A stretch of DNA of 64,000 nt from Proteus appendicitidis (GTDB taxonomy: Bacteria; Pseudomonadota; Gammaproteobacteria; Enterobacterales; Enterobacteriaceae). This document shows, piece by piece, positions 46,698 through 56,636 of the stretch. The notes below the pieces were generated by a model. It saw nothing but the letters and a program-made list of their open reading frames with translations, was not told the DNA's origin and ran no database searches. A program made the position numbers and the translations under genes. The stretch lies in NCBI RefSeq assembly GCF_030271835.1, contig NZ_CP127389.1:1834001-1898000 (forward strand). The letters run 5' to 3'. Position 1 is the first letter of the stretch. Each line of letters begins with the position of its first letter.

Positions 46698-47897
46698 TTA
46701 GGTGTGCAAGAGTGATTTTATATCCTCAATAATTTTATCTAATGTTTGTAAAATATAATCCCAGATATTTTCAAAGATATTCCCATCGTCAACATCCTCA
46801 ATAGCAATCAATTGTCTTGTTGCAATCACGGTATCATCAACGATAAATTCTGCATATCCTACAACTTGTCCTTTCGTGATTGGTGCTGAAATATAAGGGT
46901 TATCAAAAATATAATTTACTTTAATTTTTTTAATATCTTCTTTTTTAACATCAACTGCGGTTTCTCGTGGATAATTAACAAGAAGCTGGGATTTATCGGC
47001 ATACCAAATACGAACAGCTATCGCGCTATCTATACTTATGTCTGGTTTATAAACGGTATAATTATCAAAACCCCATGATAATAATTTATCTGCCTCATTA
47101 AATCTGGATATAGAAGAATCAGCACCTAAAATAACAGCGATATATCTAACTCCTTTTTTTACACCTGATGTGACAATATGGTATTTATTTTCTGATGTTG
47201 TTCCTGTTATTAACCCATCAATATCAAATTTACTTTGATATAATAATTTATTACGATTAAATTGTTTTATTCCATTATAAGTAAATTGTTTTTCTTTATA
47301 TAAATTATAATCATCTGGGGTCTCTTTAATTAAGTGTCTTGCTAACAATGCCATATCAAAAGCAGTAGTATATTGCTCTCCATTATTATTAAGACCATGT
47401 ACATTTTTAAAATAGGTATTAGTCATACCAATACTGGTAGCCATTTTATTCATTTGGTCAACAAAGCTATCCTGATTACTGGCCATATATTTAGCTAGTG
47501 CAATAGCAGCATCATTGGCTGATTGGATAATTAAGCCTTTTTTCAGTTGATATATAGATACGTGCTCATCTGCTTTAAGAAACATAAGAGGTGAGCCATT
47601 TAATACAGGGTTTGCAAAAGCCCATGCTTCTTTATCAATAGTAACGTTATCATCATTTTTTATGTAGCCTAAATATGTTGATTTCGCTATTAAATATGAT
47701 GTCATTAGCTTAACTAAGCTTGCTGGTTCAACTTTTTCATCGCCCCCTTTTTCTGCTAATATTTCCCCTGTATCGTATGACATTAACACCCAAGCTTCTG
47801 ATGAAATGATAGGTGTTGAATATTCAGCATGGGTTTTTTCAGTAATAGAAAATAATATTAAAAAAACAATAAAAAAAGAATTAAAACTATTTTTCAT
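46698..47897 (-). CDS. PBP5/6-like D-Ala-D-Ala carboxypeptidase with altered KTG motif
   Basis: 399 residues: signal peptide (1-24, cleavage after THA), transpeptidase-like domain, a PBP5 C-terminal beta domain (about 285-370) and an amphipathic membrane-anchoring helix at the end. S60-x-x-K63 (SLVK) and S126-x-N128 (SAN) are present. The third motif reads I230-T231-G232 where active enzymes have KTG; the codon is ATA. Since that Lys is needed for acylation in E. coli PBP5, activity may be reduced or lost. It is more diverged and AT-rich than the usual dacA or dacC. Confidence 0.88.
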   Translation of the reverse strand: MKNSFNSFFIVFLILFSITEKTHAEYSTPIISSEAWVLMSYDTGEILAEKGGDEKVEPASLVKLMTSYLIAKSTYLGYIKNDDNVTIDKEAWAFANPVLNGSPLMFLKADEHVSIYQLKKGLIIQSANDAAIALAKYMASNQDSFVDQMNKMATSIGMTNTYFKNVHGLNNNGEQYTTAFDMALLARHLIKETPDDYNLYKEKQFTYNGIKQFNRNKLLYQSKFDIDGLITGTTSENKYHIVTSGVKKGVRYIAVILGADSSISRFNEADKLLSWGFDNYTVYKPDISIDSAIAVRIWYADKSQLLVNYPRETAVDVKKEDIKKIKVNYIFDNPYISAPITKGQVVGYAEFIVDDTVIATRQLIAIEDVDDGNIFENIWDYILQTLDKIIEDIKSLLHT

Positions 47898-47957
47898 AAT
47901 AATTTTTGATTACCCTTTTATTTAGTAATTTATAGGTTTAAGGAAATGATTTATTCT

Positions 47958-48311
47958 TTATTTTGCGATTGATAAATTTGTGATGTGGACATTTTTTGTT
48001 CTTGTTTTTTTGCATTCTATTTTTTCACCATCATTAAATATCATGACGTGAGAATAACCATTGTTAATATAAGTATCACCGCTTAAAAATTGGTAAATAT
48101 TATATTGAATTCCTTTTATAGTTTTCCTATTCACACCGGGTGATACATAGAAATCATCGCCATTTTTCATTGTGCTTATCCTATAGTTTGTATGAAAAAT
48201 AGTAACCATTCCTTTATCTTTGCAATCAAGTTCTATTTCTGCCATGGCATTAGCATCAACACAAAAGAGCAATAGTATTAATTTTAATAATATCTTATTT
48301 TTTATCATCAT
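47958..48311 (-). CDS. Unknown small secreted protein
   Basis: 117 residues (or 116 from the second ATG) with a signal peptide cleaved after ANA, then a mature region of about 95 residues with two Cys (LDCKD and IECKK) likely joined. The C-terminal YSHVMIFNDGEKIECKK recalls the layout of MliC-type lysozyme inhibitors but the similarity is too weak to name it. It is 60 bases upstream of the carboxypeptidase gene on the same strand, so possibly co-transcribed with it. Confidence 0.7.
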   Translation of the reverse strand: MMIKNKILLKLILLLFCVDANAMAEIELDCKDKGMVTIFHTNYRISTMKNGDDFYVSPGVNRKTIKGIQYNIYQFLSGDTYINNGYSHVMIFNDGEKIECKKTRTKNVHITNLSIAK

Positions 48312-48482
48312 ATGTTTTCTCTATTATTTTTTATGTTTTAAAATTATAATAATCTATTATTTATCATTATATTGTGAATATATTCATGATCATCCCATAA
48401 CTAGATGAACCTTTGTAAAAACACTGTTAATATGATGGAGTGATAGGAAAAAACCTTCAATACTAAATAGAGACTATCTGAT

Positions 48483-49400
48483 ATGAATAATATTAATATC
48501 GAATCCATGGATTTAAATTTAATGAAGGTTTTTGAGGCGTTATTTGAAGAAGGTAGTGCGACAAGAGCCGCAATACGGTTAGGATTAACACAATCAGCAG
48601 TAAGTGCTTCATTATCAAAACTAAGATTAATTTATCATGATCCATTATTTGAGAGGACTGGCAGAGGATTAAAGCCTACGGCACGTTCGAATGAGCTTGC
48701 GCCAATAATAGAAAGTGCTCTTGGTCAATGTCGATTGGTAGCCTCTTATGCTGTTCCTAAAGGGCATTTTGAAGGGAAAACGGTCACAATAGGGCTATCT
48801 GATGATTTTGAAATCGCGTTAGGTAAGCAACTTTTGGATAAAATTAATCAATCATTGAAAGGCATACATGTTATATATCGGCAAACGCATTCACGTATTG
48901 TTCAGGATATGCTGCTAAGGCATCAAATCGATTTGGCTATTACAGCGGGAGGTATGGCTTCGCATTTAATTAAGACTTATCGATTAGGTAAAAGTAATTA
49001 TTTATGTATTACGGATAAAAAGAATGATATTCCCGAAAATGTTAGGGCATATGCTGATTACCCTCACCTTCTCGTCTCTTCAAGTGGTTTTGTTGGTGTT
49101 GTTGATGAAGCATTAAAAACATTAGGATTAAAGCGCAAGGTTGTGGTATCAACCACACATTTTTCAGCAGTTCCTTTTTTATTATCAGATTCGCATATGT
49201 TAACAACAATACCGTCTCATGCTGCCTATGCAATTGCAGAAATGGCGAATATGCATGTCTTTTTGCCACCTGCCAAGATGCCTTCTTATGAATTAATTAT
49301 CGGGAATCGAATTGGCGGAAAACATGATTATGTAATAGAAGAAATAAAGCAATTAATTATAGATACTTGTTTTTCTTCAACCTATTTAAAACTAGAATAG
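48483..49400 (+). CDS. LysR-family regulator
   Basis: 305 residues: helix-turn-helix near the N-terminus (MKVFEALFEEGSATRAAIRLGLTQSAVSASLSKL) and a substrate-binding domain (about 95-295). The N-terminal MDLNLMKVF form is that of the NodD/NahR/LeuO branch. It is divergent from the secreted protein and carboxypeptidase genes, which it may control. The ligand is unknown. Confidence 0.88.
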   Translation: MNNINIESMDLNLMKVFEALFEEGSATRAAIRLGLTQSAVSASLSKLRLIYHDPLFERTGRGLKPTARSNELAPIIESALGQCRLVASYAVPKGHFEGKTVTIGLSDDFEIALGKQLLDKINQSLKGIHVIYRQTHSRIVQDMLLRHQIDLAITAGGMASHLIKTYRLGKSNYLCITDKKNDIPENVRAYADYPHLLVSSSGFVGVVDEALKTLGLKRKVVVSTTHFSAVPFLLSDSHMLTTIPSHAAYAIAEMANMHVFLPPAKMPSYELIIGNRIGGKHDYVIEEIKQLIIDTCFSSTYLKLE

Positions 49401-49542
49401 AGCATACGCACTTTTAATTCGAATATAAATCGGCAGGTAAAGGTCGATTTTTATTTTTCTAATAGTGGAATTAATGTAGTGGGATTAAGGGATAGTAATG
49501 TTTAATATTACATATATTGATTGTATATAATCAAACCTTCCC

Positions 49543-50268
49543 TTACCTTTTCACATTAAAATGCTGAGCAAATATTTTATATCCTTTTTCGCTAATGCTG
49601 ACTTCCCTATATCCTTGATGTCTTATTAACCACCCTTGCACTTCTGCGTGATTAAGAAAAACCGTACCGATTTGTCCGCCAAGATGAAATCGGCGCTCAC
49701 TCCAATCTAAACATGGACAACAAATATTGCGTGAACCTTTGGCTTGGAAATCAACACCCATATTTTTAAATCGCTCAAGACCTAACGTTGTAATAGCGCG
49801 ACCATCTTCTGTTATCCATTTTTGTTGGCAAAGCGAATGATAAATATCAACAGCAACTTCACCCGCTAAATGATTATAACAAGTGCGTGCTTTTCTTAGA
49901 TTTTTCGGGGTTGTAATTTTTGCTTGAGAAATATTTTCTGTTGAAAAGCTCATCAAATTTTCAATGATTTTTGCAATATCATCATTAGCTAACCTGAAGT
50001 AACGATATTTACCTTGAGCTATCACAGAAATAAGATTGCTATTGAGTAATCTTGATAAATGACTGCTTGTCGTAGAGGCTGAAATATTCGCAACAATGCT
50101 AAGCTCAGTAGCTGTCCACGCTCTTCCATCCATTAAAGCACAAAGTATTTTTACTCTGGAAATATCCGATATCGCTGCGCCAACAGCGGCTATTGCAGAT
50201 TCTACGCTGTGCTGATATTCCGTCTTTATCTCTGATTTAGTCATTTGAAATATTACCGTCTCTCTCAT
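49543..50268 (-). CDS. ArsR-family regulator with C-terminal domain
   Basis: 241 residues (ATG 50268; ATG 50244 also possible). The ArsR winged helix is at about 25-105 (VGAAISDISRVKILCALMDGRAWTATELS, SASTTSSHLSRLL). The C-terminal part carries NICCPCLDWSERRFHLGG, a conserved Cys-rich signature of a subgroup of these regulators that is likely to sense an oxidant, thiol ligand or metal. It lies 51 bases after the ABM gene on the same strand and probably controls that operon. Confidence 0.85.
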   Translation of the reverse strand: MRETVIFQMTKSEIKTEYQHSVESAIAAVGAAISDISRVKILCALMDGRAWTATELSIVANISASTTSSHLSRLLNSNLISVIAQGKYRYFRLANDDIAKIIENLMSFSTENISQAKITTPKNLRKARTCYNHLAGEVAVDIYHSLCQQKWITEDGRAITTLGLERFKNMGVDFQAKGSRNICCPCLDWSERRFHLGGQIGTVFLNHAEVQGWLIRHQGYREVSISEKGYKIFAQHFNVKR

Positions 50269-50319
50269 AGAATGCGCTATTGAGTATTGTGATAATGCTA
50301 TTGTAACAATATCTAGAGT

Positions 50320-50637
50320 CTACGGATTTTCTTTATTAAATGAATATTCGCGAGTCATAGAAACAATACTAATTCTGTAAAAATTAAAAAGAGAGCTACG
50401 GCCTTCTTGTTGTGCATTTTTATGTAAAATATTCTTCTTCCACTGTAAAACGGCTTCTTCATTTTCCCACCAAGAAAGTGACAATAACTTTCCTTGTGTT
50501 GATAAGCTTTGAAAACGCTCTATTGAGATAAATCCCTTGATGTCTTGTAATAACGGTTTTAAGTCAGTCGCTAAAGACAAATAGCGACTCATTTTCCCTT
50601 GTTCTACCTTCACTTCAAATATAACAGCAATCATCAC
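50320..50637 (-). CDS. ABM-domain (quinol/antibiotic biosynthesis monooxygenase-like) protein
   Basis: 105 residues (second ATG usable) of the dimeric alpha-beta barrel ABM family: IAVIFEVKVEQGKMSRYLSLA, KGFISIERF and LSLSWWENEEAVLQWK. Members act as cofactor-free mono-oxygenases or haem-degrading enzymes; which applies here cannot be told. The first gene of the operon with the ArsR regulator. Confidence 0.85.
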   Translation of the reverse strand: MMIAVIFEVKVEQGKMSRYLSLATDLKPLLQDIKGFISIERFQSLSTQGKLLSLSWWENEEAVLQWKKNILHKNAQQEGRSSLFNFYRISIVSMTREYSFNKENP

Positions 50638-50792
50638 ATTCTCCTTTTTGTTTAGTTGTTGAGAGTCTACCTATAAAAAACAATAACATTTCGATAAGAA
50701 TTGAAATGAGAAATTTAAGTGAGTTTAGAGGTTAAGCATGATCAAAAAGAAAAAACTTATTCTCTAAATAGTCATACAAATTGCTTGGGGTT

Positions 50793-51065
50793 ATGGCAAT
50801 GACGGAATTATTAGATCCGCCACAATACTCCAAACTTGTTAAAGGATGTACACGTCTAGGACTGACCAGCGGTGATTTCCATTATTATTCAGAACACATC
50901 ACCATCGATATCAAACATGGTGAAGATTGGCTGTATAAGGTCATCAAAGTTATTACAGATCAGTACCCTGATGCGAAAAAAGAGTTTTACTTAGGGAGTC
51001 TTTTGCGGTTACAAACAGCAGAAAGATATTACGATAATCTGTTGATGAAACTAAAAAACATTTAA
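50793..51065 (+). pseudogene. C-terminal remnant of a haem-oxygenase-like diiron protein
   Basis: About 90 residues (frame open from 50781, ATG 50793 or 50799). The end region HYYSEHITIDIKHGEDWL, then RLQTAERYYDNLLMKL, matches the last helices of TenA/haem-oxygenase-like iron redox enzymes, which are normally 210-300 residues. The N-terminal helices with the first metal ligands are missing and a stop codon lies directly upstream at 50769-50771. It may still be translated from GGGG and ATG 50799 but cannot be a complete enzyme. Confidence 0.6.
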
Positions 51066-51076
51066 TCACTAATAAT

Positions 51077-51096
51077 AAGTGACCGAAAGGTCACTT
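51077..51096 (+). promoter_or_regulatory. GAAA-tetraloop hairpin before EamA gene
   Basis: AAGTGACC-GAAA-GGTCACTT is a perfect 8-bp stem with a GNRA tetraloop, 10 bases before ATG 51107 and touching its ribosome site AGGATAAG. No T tract follows, so attenuation at translation or mRNA stability is more likely than termination. Confidence 0.65.
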
Positions 51097-51106
51097 AGGA
51101 TAAGAT

Positions 51107-52003
51107 ATGGCATATTTACTACTAGCACTCGCTGCTATTTTTTGGGGTGGAAACTACGTAGCAGGACATTTGCTTGTTGGTTATATCAACCCTTATCTTC
51201 TCAGTGTGTTGCGTTGGGGATTTACCTCAATGCTCATGTTCATCTTGTACTGGAAAGTTATCCGCAAGGAGTGGCATTTACTTACTGAACATCTTGGTAT
51301 CAATACCCTTTTTGCTTTCCTTGGACAAGTCAGTTTCCCACTTACGTTATATATCGGCTTGCAATATACAAGTTCACTTAATGCCGCGATTTATATATCA
51401 GCCACACCTTGTCTTGTGTTGATGATTAATTTCTTATTTTTTAGAGAGCATATTTCAACACGCAATGTCATTGGTGCAATAGTCAGTACAATTGGTGTTA
51501 TCTACCTTGCTTACGCGGGTTCTGATGGCGAAGCTTCATTCTCATCATTCGGTATTGGTGATGTGTTAACCATTATTTCAGCACTGAGCTGGGCATTTTA
51601 TTGTGCGTTGTTACGTCTTAAAGACAAGCGAGTCACACATACTTCATTTGTTGGTTTTTGCTCGCTGATTGGTACCGCTATATTGATCCCAATGTATCTG
51701 GTGTATCTATTTTATGCGAAGGAAACCCCTGTAACGATGGGGAGTGACTACTTTTACCCTGCGCTTGGCGTTGCTTATTTGGTTATTTTCCCATCATGGC
51801 TATCTTATGTTTTTTGGAATAAAGGCGTTGCGATGATAGGGACAACACGAAGTGAAATATTCACGCACCTTATCCCTGTATCGGGTGGTCTGCTGAGTAT
51901 TATCTTGCTAGATGAAAAAATTCATCTATATCACGTTATTTCACTCGTGATGATTGTTTTCGGTATTGTGTGTTGTTCCGGTAAGAATAAAGCGAGAGCA
52001 TAG
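51107..52003 (+). CDS. EamA/DMT-family exporter
   Basis: 298 residues with ten membrane helices in two EamA repeats (about 5-135 and 150-290). It starts with the typical LAAIFWGGNYVAG. Members export amino acids, metabolites or drugs. It follows the truncated haem-oxygenase-like frame by 41 bases and may originally have been its partner. It ends at a shared terminator. Confidence 0.9.
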   Translation: MAYLLLALAAIFWGGNYVAGHLLVGYINPYLLSVLRWGFTSMLMFILYWKVIRKEWHLLTEHLGINTLFAFLGQVSFPLTLYIGLQYTSSLNAAIYISATPCLVLMINFLFFREHISTRNVIGAIVSTIGVIYLAYAGSDGEASFSSFGIGDVLTIISALSWAFYCALLRLKDKRVTHTSFVGFCSLIGTAILIPMYLVYLFYAKETPVTMGSDYFYPALGVAYLVIFPSWLSYVFWNKGVAMIGTTRSEIFTHLIPVSGGLLSIILLDEKIHLYHVISLVMIVFGIVCCSGKNKARA

Positions 52004-52009
52004 ACACTT

Positions 52010-52044
52010 TTAAAAGAAGAATAAAAATCATATTCTTCTTTTAA
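52010..52044. terminator. Bidirectional terminator, EamA gene / ternary operon
   Basis: TTAAAAGAAGAATA and TATTCTTCTTTTAA are exact inverse copies around a 7-base loop, 6 bases past the EamA stop and 9 before the last gene of the leftward operon. Confidence 0.88.
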
Positions 52045-52052
52045 GCTGATCT

Positions 52053-54704
52053 TTATTTTAAAAGTAAACTCAATGTATTTACTCGCCCACTATCCCAATT
52101 AAGATGCACTAAACGCCCTGTTTTATCGAAAAAACACCATTGGTTAAATTCATTGCGATATTGCGGTGCTAAATCTGTGGGCCATTTTAGCTCAAAGGTA
52201 CAGTGATTTTTATTGTTATATAAACGAAATATCGTGAACTCATCTTTTTGCCAATAAATTAACGTGGCTGTTTTTTTTATTAAATAAAATGTACGTTGCT
52301 CTTCAATAGATTGAGTATTAGGTAGTTGTAATCGTTGTGTATAGTGTGAGCTTGCTGAGGCTAGTACGCATTTATCATACTTTACGTCATAATATGAGTT
52401 AGAAATAAAATCATATTTTAATCCCTCATTTAAATGGTGAAGCAGGCTTTCTCGTTGAGTTAATCGACGCTCAGGTAAAATATACAACCAGCGCTCTTTA
52501 GGTTCACTATTAATTAGCCAATATTCAGTGTTATTGTGGCGAAGGATCTCGATAACATCGCCATTCAATGCATCTACATTCCATACTATTTTAAAGTCAT
52601 TTTTAATATCAACAACTTGCACTGTATTATTAACTGCAATTGTCCAAAAAACACCATCAAAAAGACGAGCAAAAACAGTACATTTTAGTATGCCAAGCTC
52701 TTGAATAGACTGTGTTGTGATCGCTAATGAATGGATCTGGAAATAACCACCTCTTGGTGCTAATAATAAAGCGCTTTGGTGATTTTCTGCGATAACAATA
52801 TGGTATGTTGGTGTTAAATTATGCCAAAGTTTTTTCCCTGCTTTATCGGTTAATAACACCCCAGATTCACCCAAAGCAATAAGATATTGGTGATCATTTA
52901 AGGCAACCATATCATAAATAGCGTAAAGCCCTTGTTTTGGAATAGTCGCTGAAATAAAGTGATTTTGTGCATCTAAGGAATAACGTTTAGCTTCAGGAAT
53001 ATCATTATGGGGTATATCTGTTTTTAATAGCTTATTGGTGCTTTTATGAATAAGTTGGCTAATTTCTTTTCTTTCTAACACAGAATTTGCGCCATATTGA
53101 TCAACAATAATAGGTCGAATAAGTTGATTAATGAGTTGTTCTGTTAATTTAGTCTGCTTAGGTAATGCTAATACTTCTCTGGCTAAAATAGCGCGTTGAA
53201 TAGTTGCCAGTGGATCGTTACATACCTTTTTAATATCATCTTGATATAAATGAAAAGTGTCAGGTAATAGAAATACTGATTTCACAAGGCTGCGTAGGCT
53301 TAATTCTCCACCAGCTTGATAGGCAATTTCTAACCAGTGTTTGGCTTTATTACGACTTAATTCATTATTTAACGGCCAGATAATATCGATAGCCTGTAAA
53401 TAATCTTCGCAGTCAACCAGATATTCAGCCCACTCTTCACGCATTTTATCTGCAATCGTAGGATGTTTTTCTTGTAACTGTAATACGATGTATGAAAAAG
53501 CATTATGTAGGCGAGCATAAATAACAGCAGAATCAATGTCACCCGCCAAGCAATATAAACGAATAATGCGATCAGGTTGCATTCCCCACAAACGTGCTAG
53601 CTCCGCTGCGTGTTGATAGCGTTGAAAGCTTTCTAAATAACTAAGTGCTTCCTCTTTTTCTTGTAATAACTCAGCGAGAACAAATAGAGCTTCTTCATTA
53701 CATCCTGCTTTATCTAGTTTTATAAACTGTTGACGATAAAGTTGTTTTAAATAATTTTGAAGTTCATCTCCTAGATAAAGGCTTTTATGCCCTTGTGAAG
53801 CCGCGGATATTTCTAGTTTATTTCGCCCTTTTAATCTTCCCAAATAAGGTGAAGGCGTTGTTTCTTGATTTTCTTGAGATTGGCTAAGCGGAATACCATG
53901 ACGCAGCGCTTGATCGACATTACCGTCTTCAAACATTTTCATCATTTTATTAATATAATCCGCTTGTTGCTTGCTCATCATAGAGGCTAATCCACTTTTT
54001 ATTGAAAGTTTATTTAGCCAATGTTGCCACGGTGATAATTGAGATGCCGTTTTAGAGGGATCGCGCATAGCTTCACGACTTTGAGGTGTCAGAAATTTAT
54101 TAATTATTTTCTGAGTCAGTGATAATGACGCTTTTACGTGAGGTATTTGTGTTTGAGAAGACGATGAAACGTTGTTAAATGCCGTTTTTATAAATTGCTT
54201 TTGTTGGTCTGCTGCCGGTGGAATATTGCCACCAATAATTGTTCTAATATTTTGCTCTTCTGACAATGCTTGAGGTTTTATCTCATACAAATTGGCGTAG
54301 TTATCTGTCTCTTCAAAAGCAATCTCTTTTATATCAAGATAGTCAGCAAGTGATAAAGGTTTAGCTTGCGAGAATAAAAGCGTTGTAACAACACCACTAC
54401 GGACCAAAGCAAGATCTGCATAAGGCAGTTTTTTTATCTCGTCATTATCTAAAGGCGCAGTGCTATAAAGGCGACCGTAACGAATTAAAGGCCATCCTTC
54501 AATTGATGAACAATCCACTGTTTTACTCTCAGTAAAGCAGAGAACATCCCCTTGCTCGAATCGATAAACTCGACAATTAACTTGCCAATGTTTTATTAAA
54601 TAGGTGAGTCGTTGAGTTTCATTAAACCAATCGTTAGGTAGCCATAAACCTTCGATTTGACGATATCCCAATAACATTGGATGACGAATATAATCATTAT
54701 GCAT
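52053..54704 (-). CDS. Ternary-system large protein: helical repeats plus beta-propeller
   Basis: 883 residues from ATG 54704 with AAGAAGGTG upstream; the in-frame TTG 54728 would overlap the previous gene further. It has an N-terminal bpX-type region (1-150), a low-complexity linker, helical TPR/HEAT-like repeats (about 330-570; LFVLAELLQEKEEALSYL) and a C-terminal region rich in short strands and W/Y-x-x-x-D turns that fits a beta-propeller (about 600-880). It is the last gene of the MoxR-vWA-propeller operon. By comparison with such systems it is probably the sensor or effector scaffold. Confidence 0.75.
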   Translation of the reverse strand: MHNDYIRHPMLLGYRQIEGLWLPNDWFNETQRLTYLIKHWQVNCRVYRFEQGDVLCFTESKTVDCSSIEGWPLIRYGRLYSTAPLDNDEIKKLPYADLALVRSGVVTTLLFSQAKPLSLADYLDIKEIAFEETDNYANLYEIKPQALSEEQNIRTIIGGNIPPAADQQKQFIKTAFNNVSSSSQTQIPHVKASLSLTQKIINKFLTPQSREAMRDPSKTASQLSPWQHWLNKLSIKSGLASMMSKQQADYINKMMKMFEDGNVDQALRHGIPLSQSQENQETTPSPYLGRLKGRNKLEISAASQGHKSLYLGDELQNYLKQLYRQQFIKLDKAGCNEEALFVLAELLQEKEEALSYLESFQRYQHAAELARLWGMQPDRIIRLYCLAGDIDSAVIYARLHNAFSYIVLQLQEKHPTIADKMREEWAEYLVDCEDYLQAIDIIWPLNNELSRNKAKHWLEIAYQAGGELSLRSLVKSVFLLPDTFHLYQDDIKKVCNDPLATIQRAILAREVLALPKQTKLTEQLINQLIRPIIVDQYGANSVLERKEISQLIHKSTNKLLKTDIPHNDIPEAKRYSLDAQNHFISATIPKQGLYAIYDMVALNDHQYLIALGESGVLLTDKAGKKLWHNLTPTYHIVIAENHQSALLLAPRGGYFQIHSLAITTQSIQELGILKCTVFARLFDGVFWTIAVNNTVQVVDIKNDFKIVWNVDALNGDVIEILRHNNTEYWLINSEPKERWLYILPERRLTQRESLLHHLNEGLKYDFISNSYYDVKYDKCVLASASSHYTQRLQLPNTQSIEEQRTFYLIKKTATLIYWQKDEFTIFRLYNNKNHCTFELKWPTDLAPQYRNEFNQWCFFDKTGRLVHLNWDSGRVNTLSLLLK

Positions 54705-56601
54705 TTGGGGAGTCACCTTCTTGTGCAATGGTATAGAGATTTAGGCGTAATTGTTTTTGGTATACATCATAAACAACGACTTGAGCATGATCCGTTAATG
54801 CAGCAAAAAGACCTTTAGATGGGCTAAATGAATAACGTGTAAACGGATTATCTGCACGATATAAAATTTCTATCTCGCCGTTTGAATAACTGGCAATATT
54901 TCGTTTGTTTGGACTGATCATCAAAATATTTAAGGTGGTTAAATCTTCTTCTGAAGAGCCATTAAGTGTTGGATGAAAAAGCCCTATTCCTTGCCATCCC
55001 TGAGGTAAATCTATTTGATAGCCATAAACCTCATCAACTTCCATATTATAAACATGCCAACTTTGTCGATTAGTACCTAGTGAAATAGCGCAAGATATTG
55101 ATTTAGAACCATCAGTATATTTATGACGATAGGCAAATAAAACACCTCTTTGATAGGAAATAAACTGGGTGAAATAGAACCGGTGCCGATAACACTTTTG
55201 AGAAACGTCTGCACGAGTGACCATTTGAATTAATTCATTACTATCATTGAGATAAATATACACAAGTAGGTTGTCTGCTATTTTCTCTATGCCAAGGACT
55301 TTTTCTTCAATGATTTTAAAGGTATTTTTTTCTTCAGTATAAATATTGTATGAAAAAGCCACCAGCCGTCTTGCTCTGTCATGTACAAATAAGCTGAAAT
55401 ATTCCTTATTTAGATTAACTAAATAGGCGCTGGCAAGCGTATTACCTCGTCCAATACCCGCTGAAAACTCCTCATCGGAAGGTCGAGGCATATAAGAGAG
55501 TTTGGGTAATTGCCAAAAATAGAGCCCATTGTTATTGGAAAGTAATGCGCCTATCTTTTTTCCGTGACACTGTAACGCTAAAATAGTGTGACCATCAGGA
55601 TATATTTGGTATATAAATGGTTTTTTAAGTGAGTTATTTTGATTTAATCTATTAAGCGGTGGAATTTTAATCACCATCAATCCAGGTTTACCTAATAAAG
55701 TAACCCCCACCGCGCTACCATGAAATGAGATAACGGGCGAAAACATCAACGATATTTTGTGTTCATGTTGATGCGTATTTTGCGCTGAAGCTGCTCTTAT
55801 TTGCCCTTTTAATATTTGTGTGCTTAATGTTCTAGGTGGTGTTGGTAATACAATATGGCGTTGAAAATGCGGTGTGCGAATTTTGACATCAATGGTTTTA
55901 TTGAAACAATCATCTCCTGTTAATTCGATATGATGACTTGATGCAATTTGTTTCAATATAGATTGTTGATTTGCTCCTGTAACTAACCAAATCTCACCGT
56001 TTTGCACATCAACATCTTCACTAATAACGTCTTGCCAATGTGTAATATTTTCTTTTAAAACAGGAGAATAAGTTCGACGTGTCAATAATTCGTATAGATC
56101 ATTTATGGTGTTTAACGGCATTAATGGAATGAGTGATTGCAACGTTCCCCACATTAATGTGCAACCCGCCTTTTCTGCTCGTTGCGCCAATATAATAAGC
56201 ATTGCAATATGAACTAAACGGCATTCACCCAGTTGCGAAATACCAGTATCAAAAAGGACAGTGATCTGATTTAAAGATTGTTGAGATTTATAGTGTGGCG
56301 TCAAAAAGAGATGTTCTGCATTAATGGCGCGTCTCATAAATTCATCAGGCATTTCATCAGCCATTAACCATTCGCTAAGTAGTAGGTTTTGATAATTCCC
56401 TTTACGCTGTATTTGCCCTATACCATCTTGTTCGGGTAAACCACCGAGTTGTCTTCCTTGTACAGGACCTAATACCCGGCTGAGACGTTGCAATATGTCA
56501 GAAAATGCGGGAACTAATTGGGGATCTAACCAGCTAAGCCAAGTTTGCCAAGGTTGTAGCGCTTCGGGTAACGATATAGGCTGTGTTGTGGATAATGACA
56601 T
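54697..56601 (-). CDS. Ternary-system vWA / beta-propeller protein
   Basis: 634 residues. A vWA-like domain lies at about 112-230 with a degenerate metal motif D118-T-G-I-S122 (the first Ser of DxSxS is Gly). The C-terminal 380 residues are strand-rich (for instance GVTLLGKPGLMVIKIPPL and LKKPFIYQIYPDGHTILAL) and fit a beta-propeller. It overlaps the next gene's start by 8 bases. It is cytoplasmic and probably works with the MoxR ATPase, vWA domains being the usual MoxR partners. Confidence 0.78.
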   Translation of the reverse strand: MSLSTTQPISLPEALQPWQTWLSWLDPQLVPAFSDILQRLSRVLGPVQGRQLGGLPEQDGIGQIQRKGNYQNLLLSEWLMADEMPDEFMRRAINAEHLFLTPHYKSQQSLNQITVLFDTGISQLGECRLVHIAMLIILAQRAEKAGCTLMWGTLQSLIPLMPLNTINDLYELLTRRTYSPVLKENITHWQDVISEDVDVQNGEIWLVTGANQQSILKQIASSHHIELTGDDCFNKTIDVKIRTPHFQRHIVLPTPPRTLSTQILKGQIRAASAQNTHQHEHKISLMFSPVISFHGSAVGVTLLGKPGLMVIKIPPLNRLNQNNSLKKPFIYQIYPDGHTILALQCHGKKIGALLSNNNGLYFWQLPKLSYMPRPSDEEFSAGIGRGNTLASAYLVNLNKEYFSLFVHDRARRLVAFSYNIYTEEKNTFKIIEEKVLGIEKIADNLLVYIYLNDSNELIQMVTRADVSQKCYRHRFYFTQFISYQRGVLFAYRHKYTDGSKSISCAISLGTNRQSWHVYNMEVDEVYGYQIDLPQGWQGIGLFHPTLNGSSEEDLTTLNILMISPNKRNIASYSNGEIEILYRADNPFTRYSFSPSKGLFAALTDHAQVVVYDVYQKQLRLNLYTIAQEGDSPNA

Positions 56602-56636
56602 GATGATAAACCGATCCTTGTATCACATTATATATT

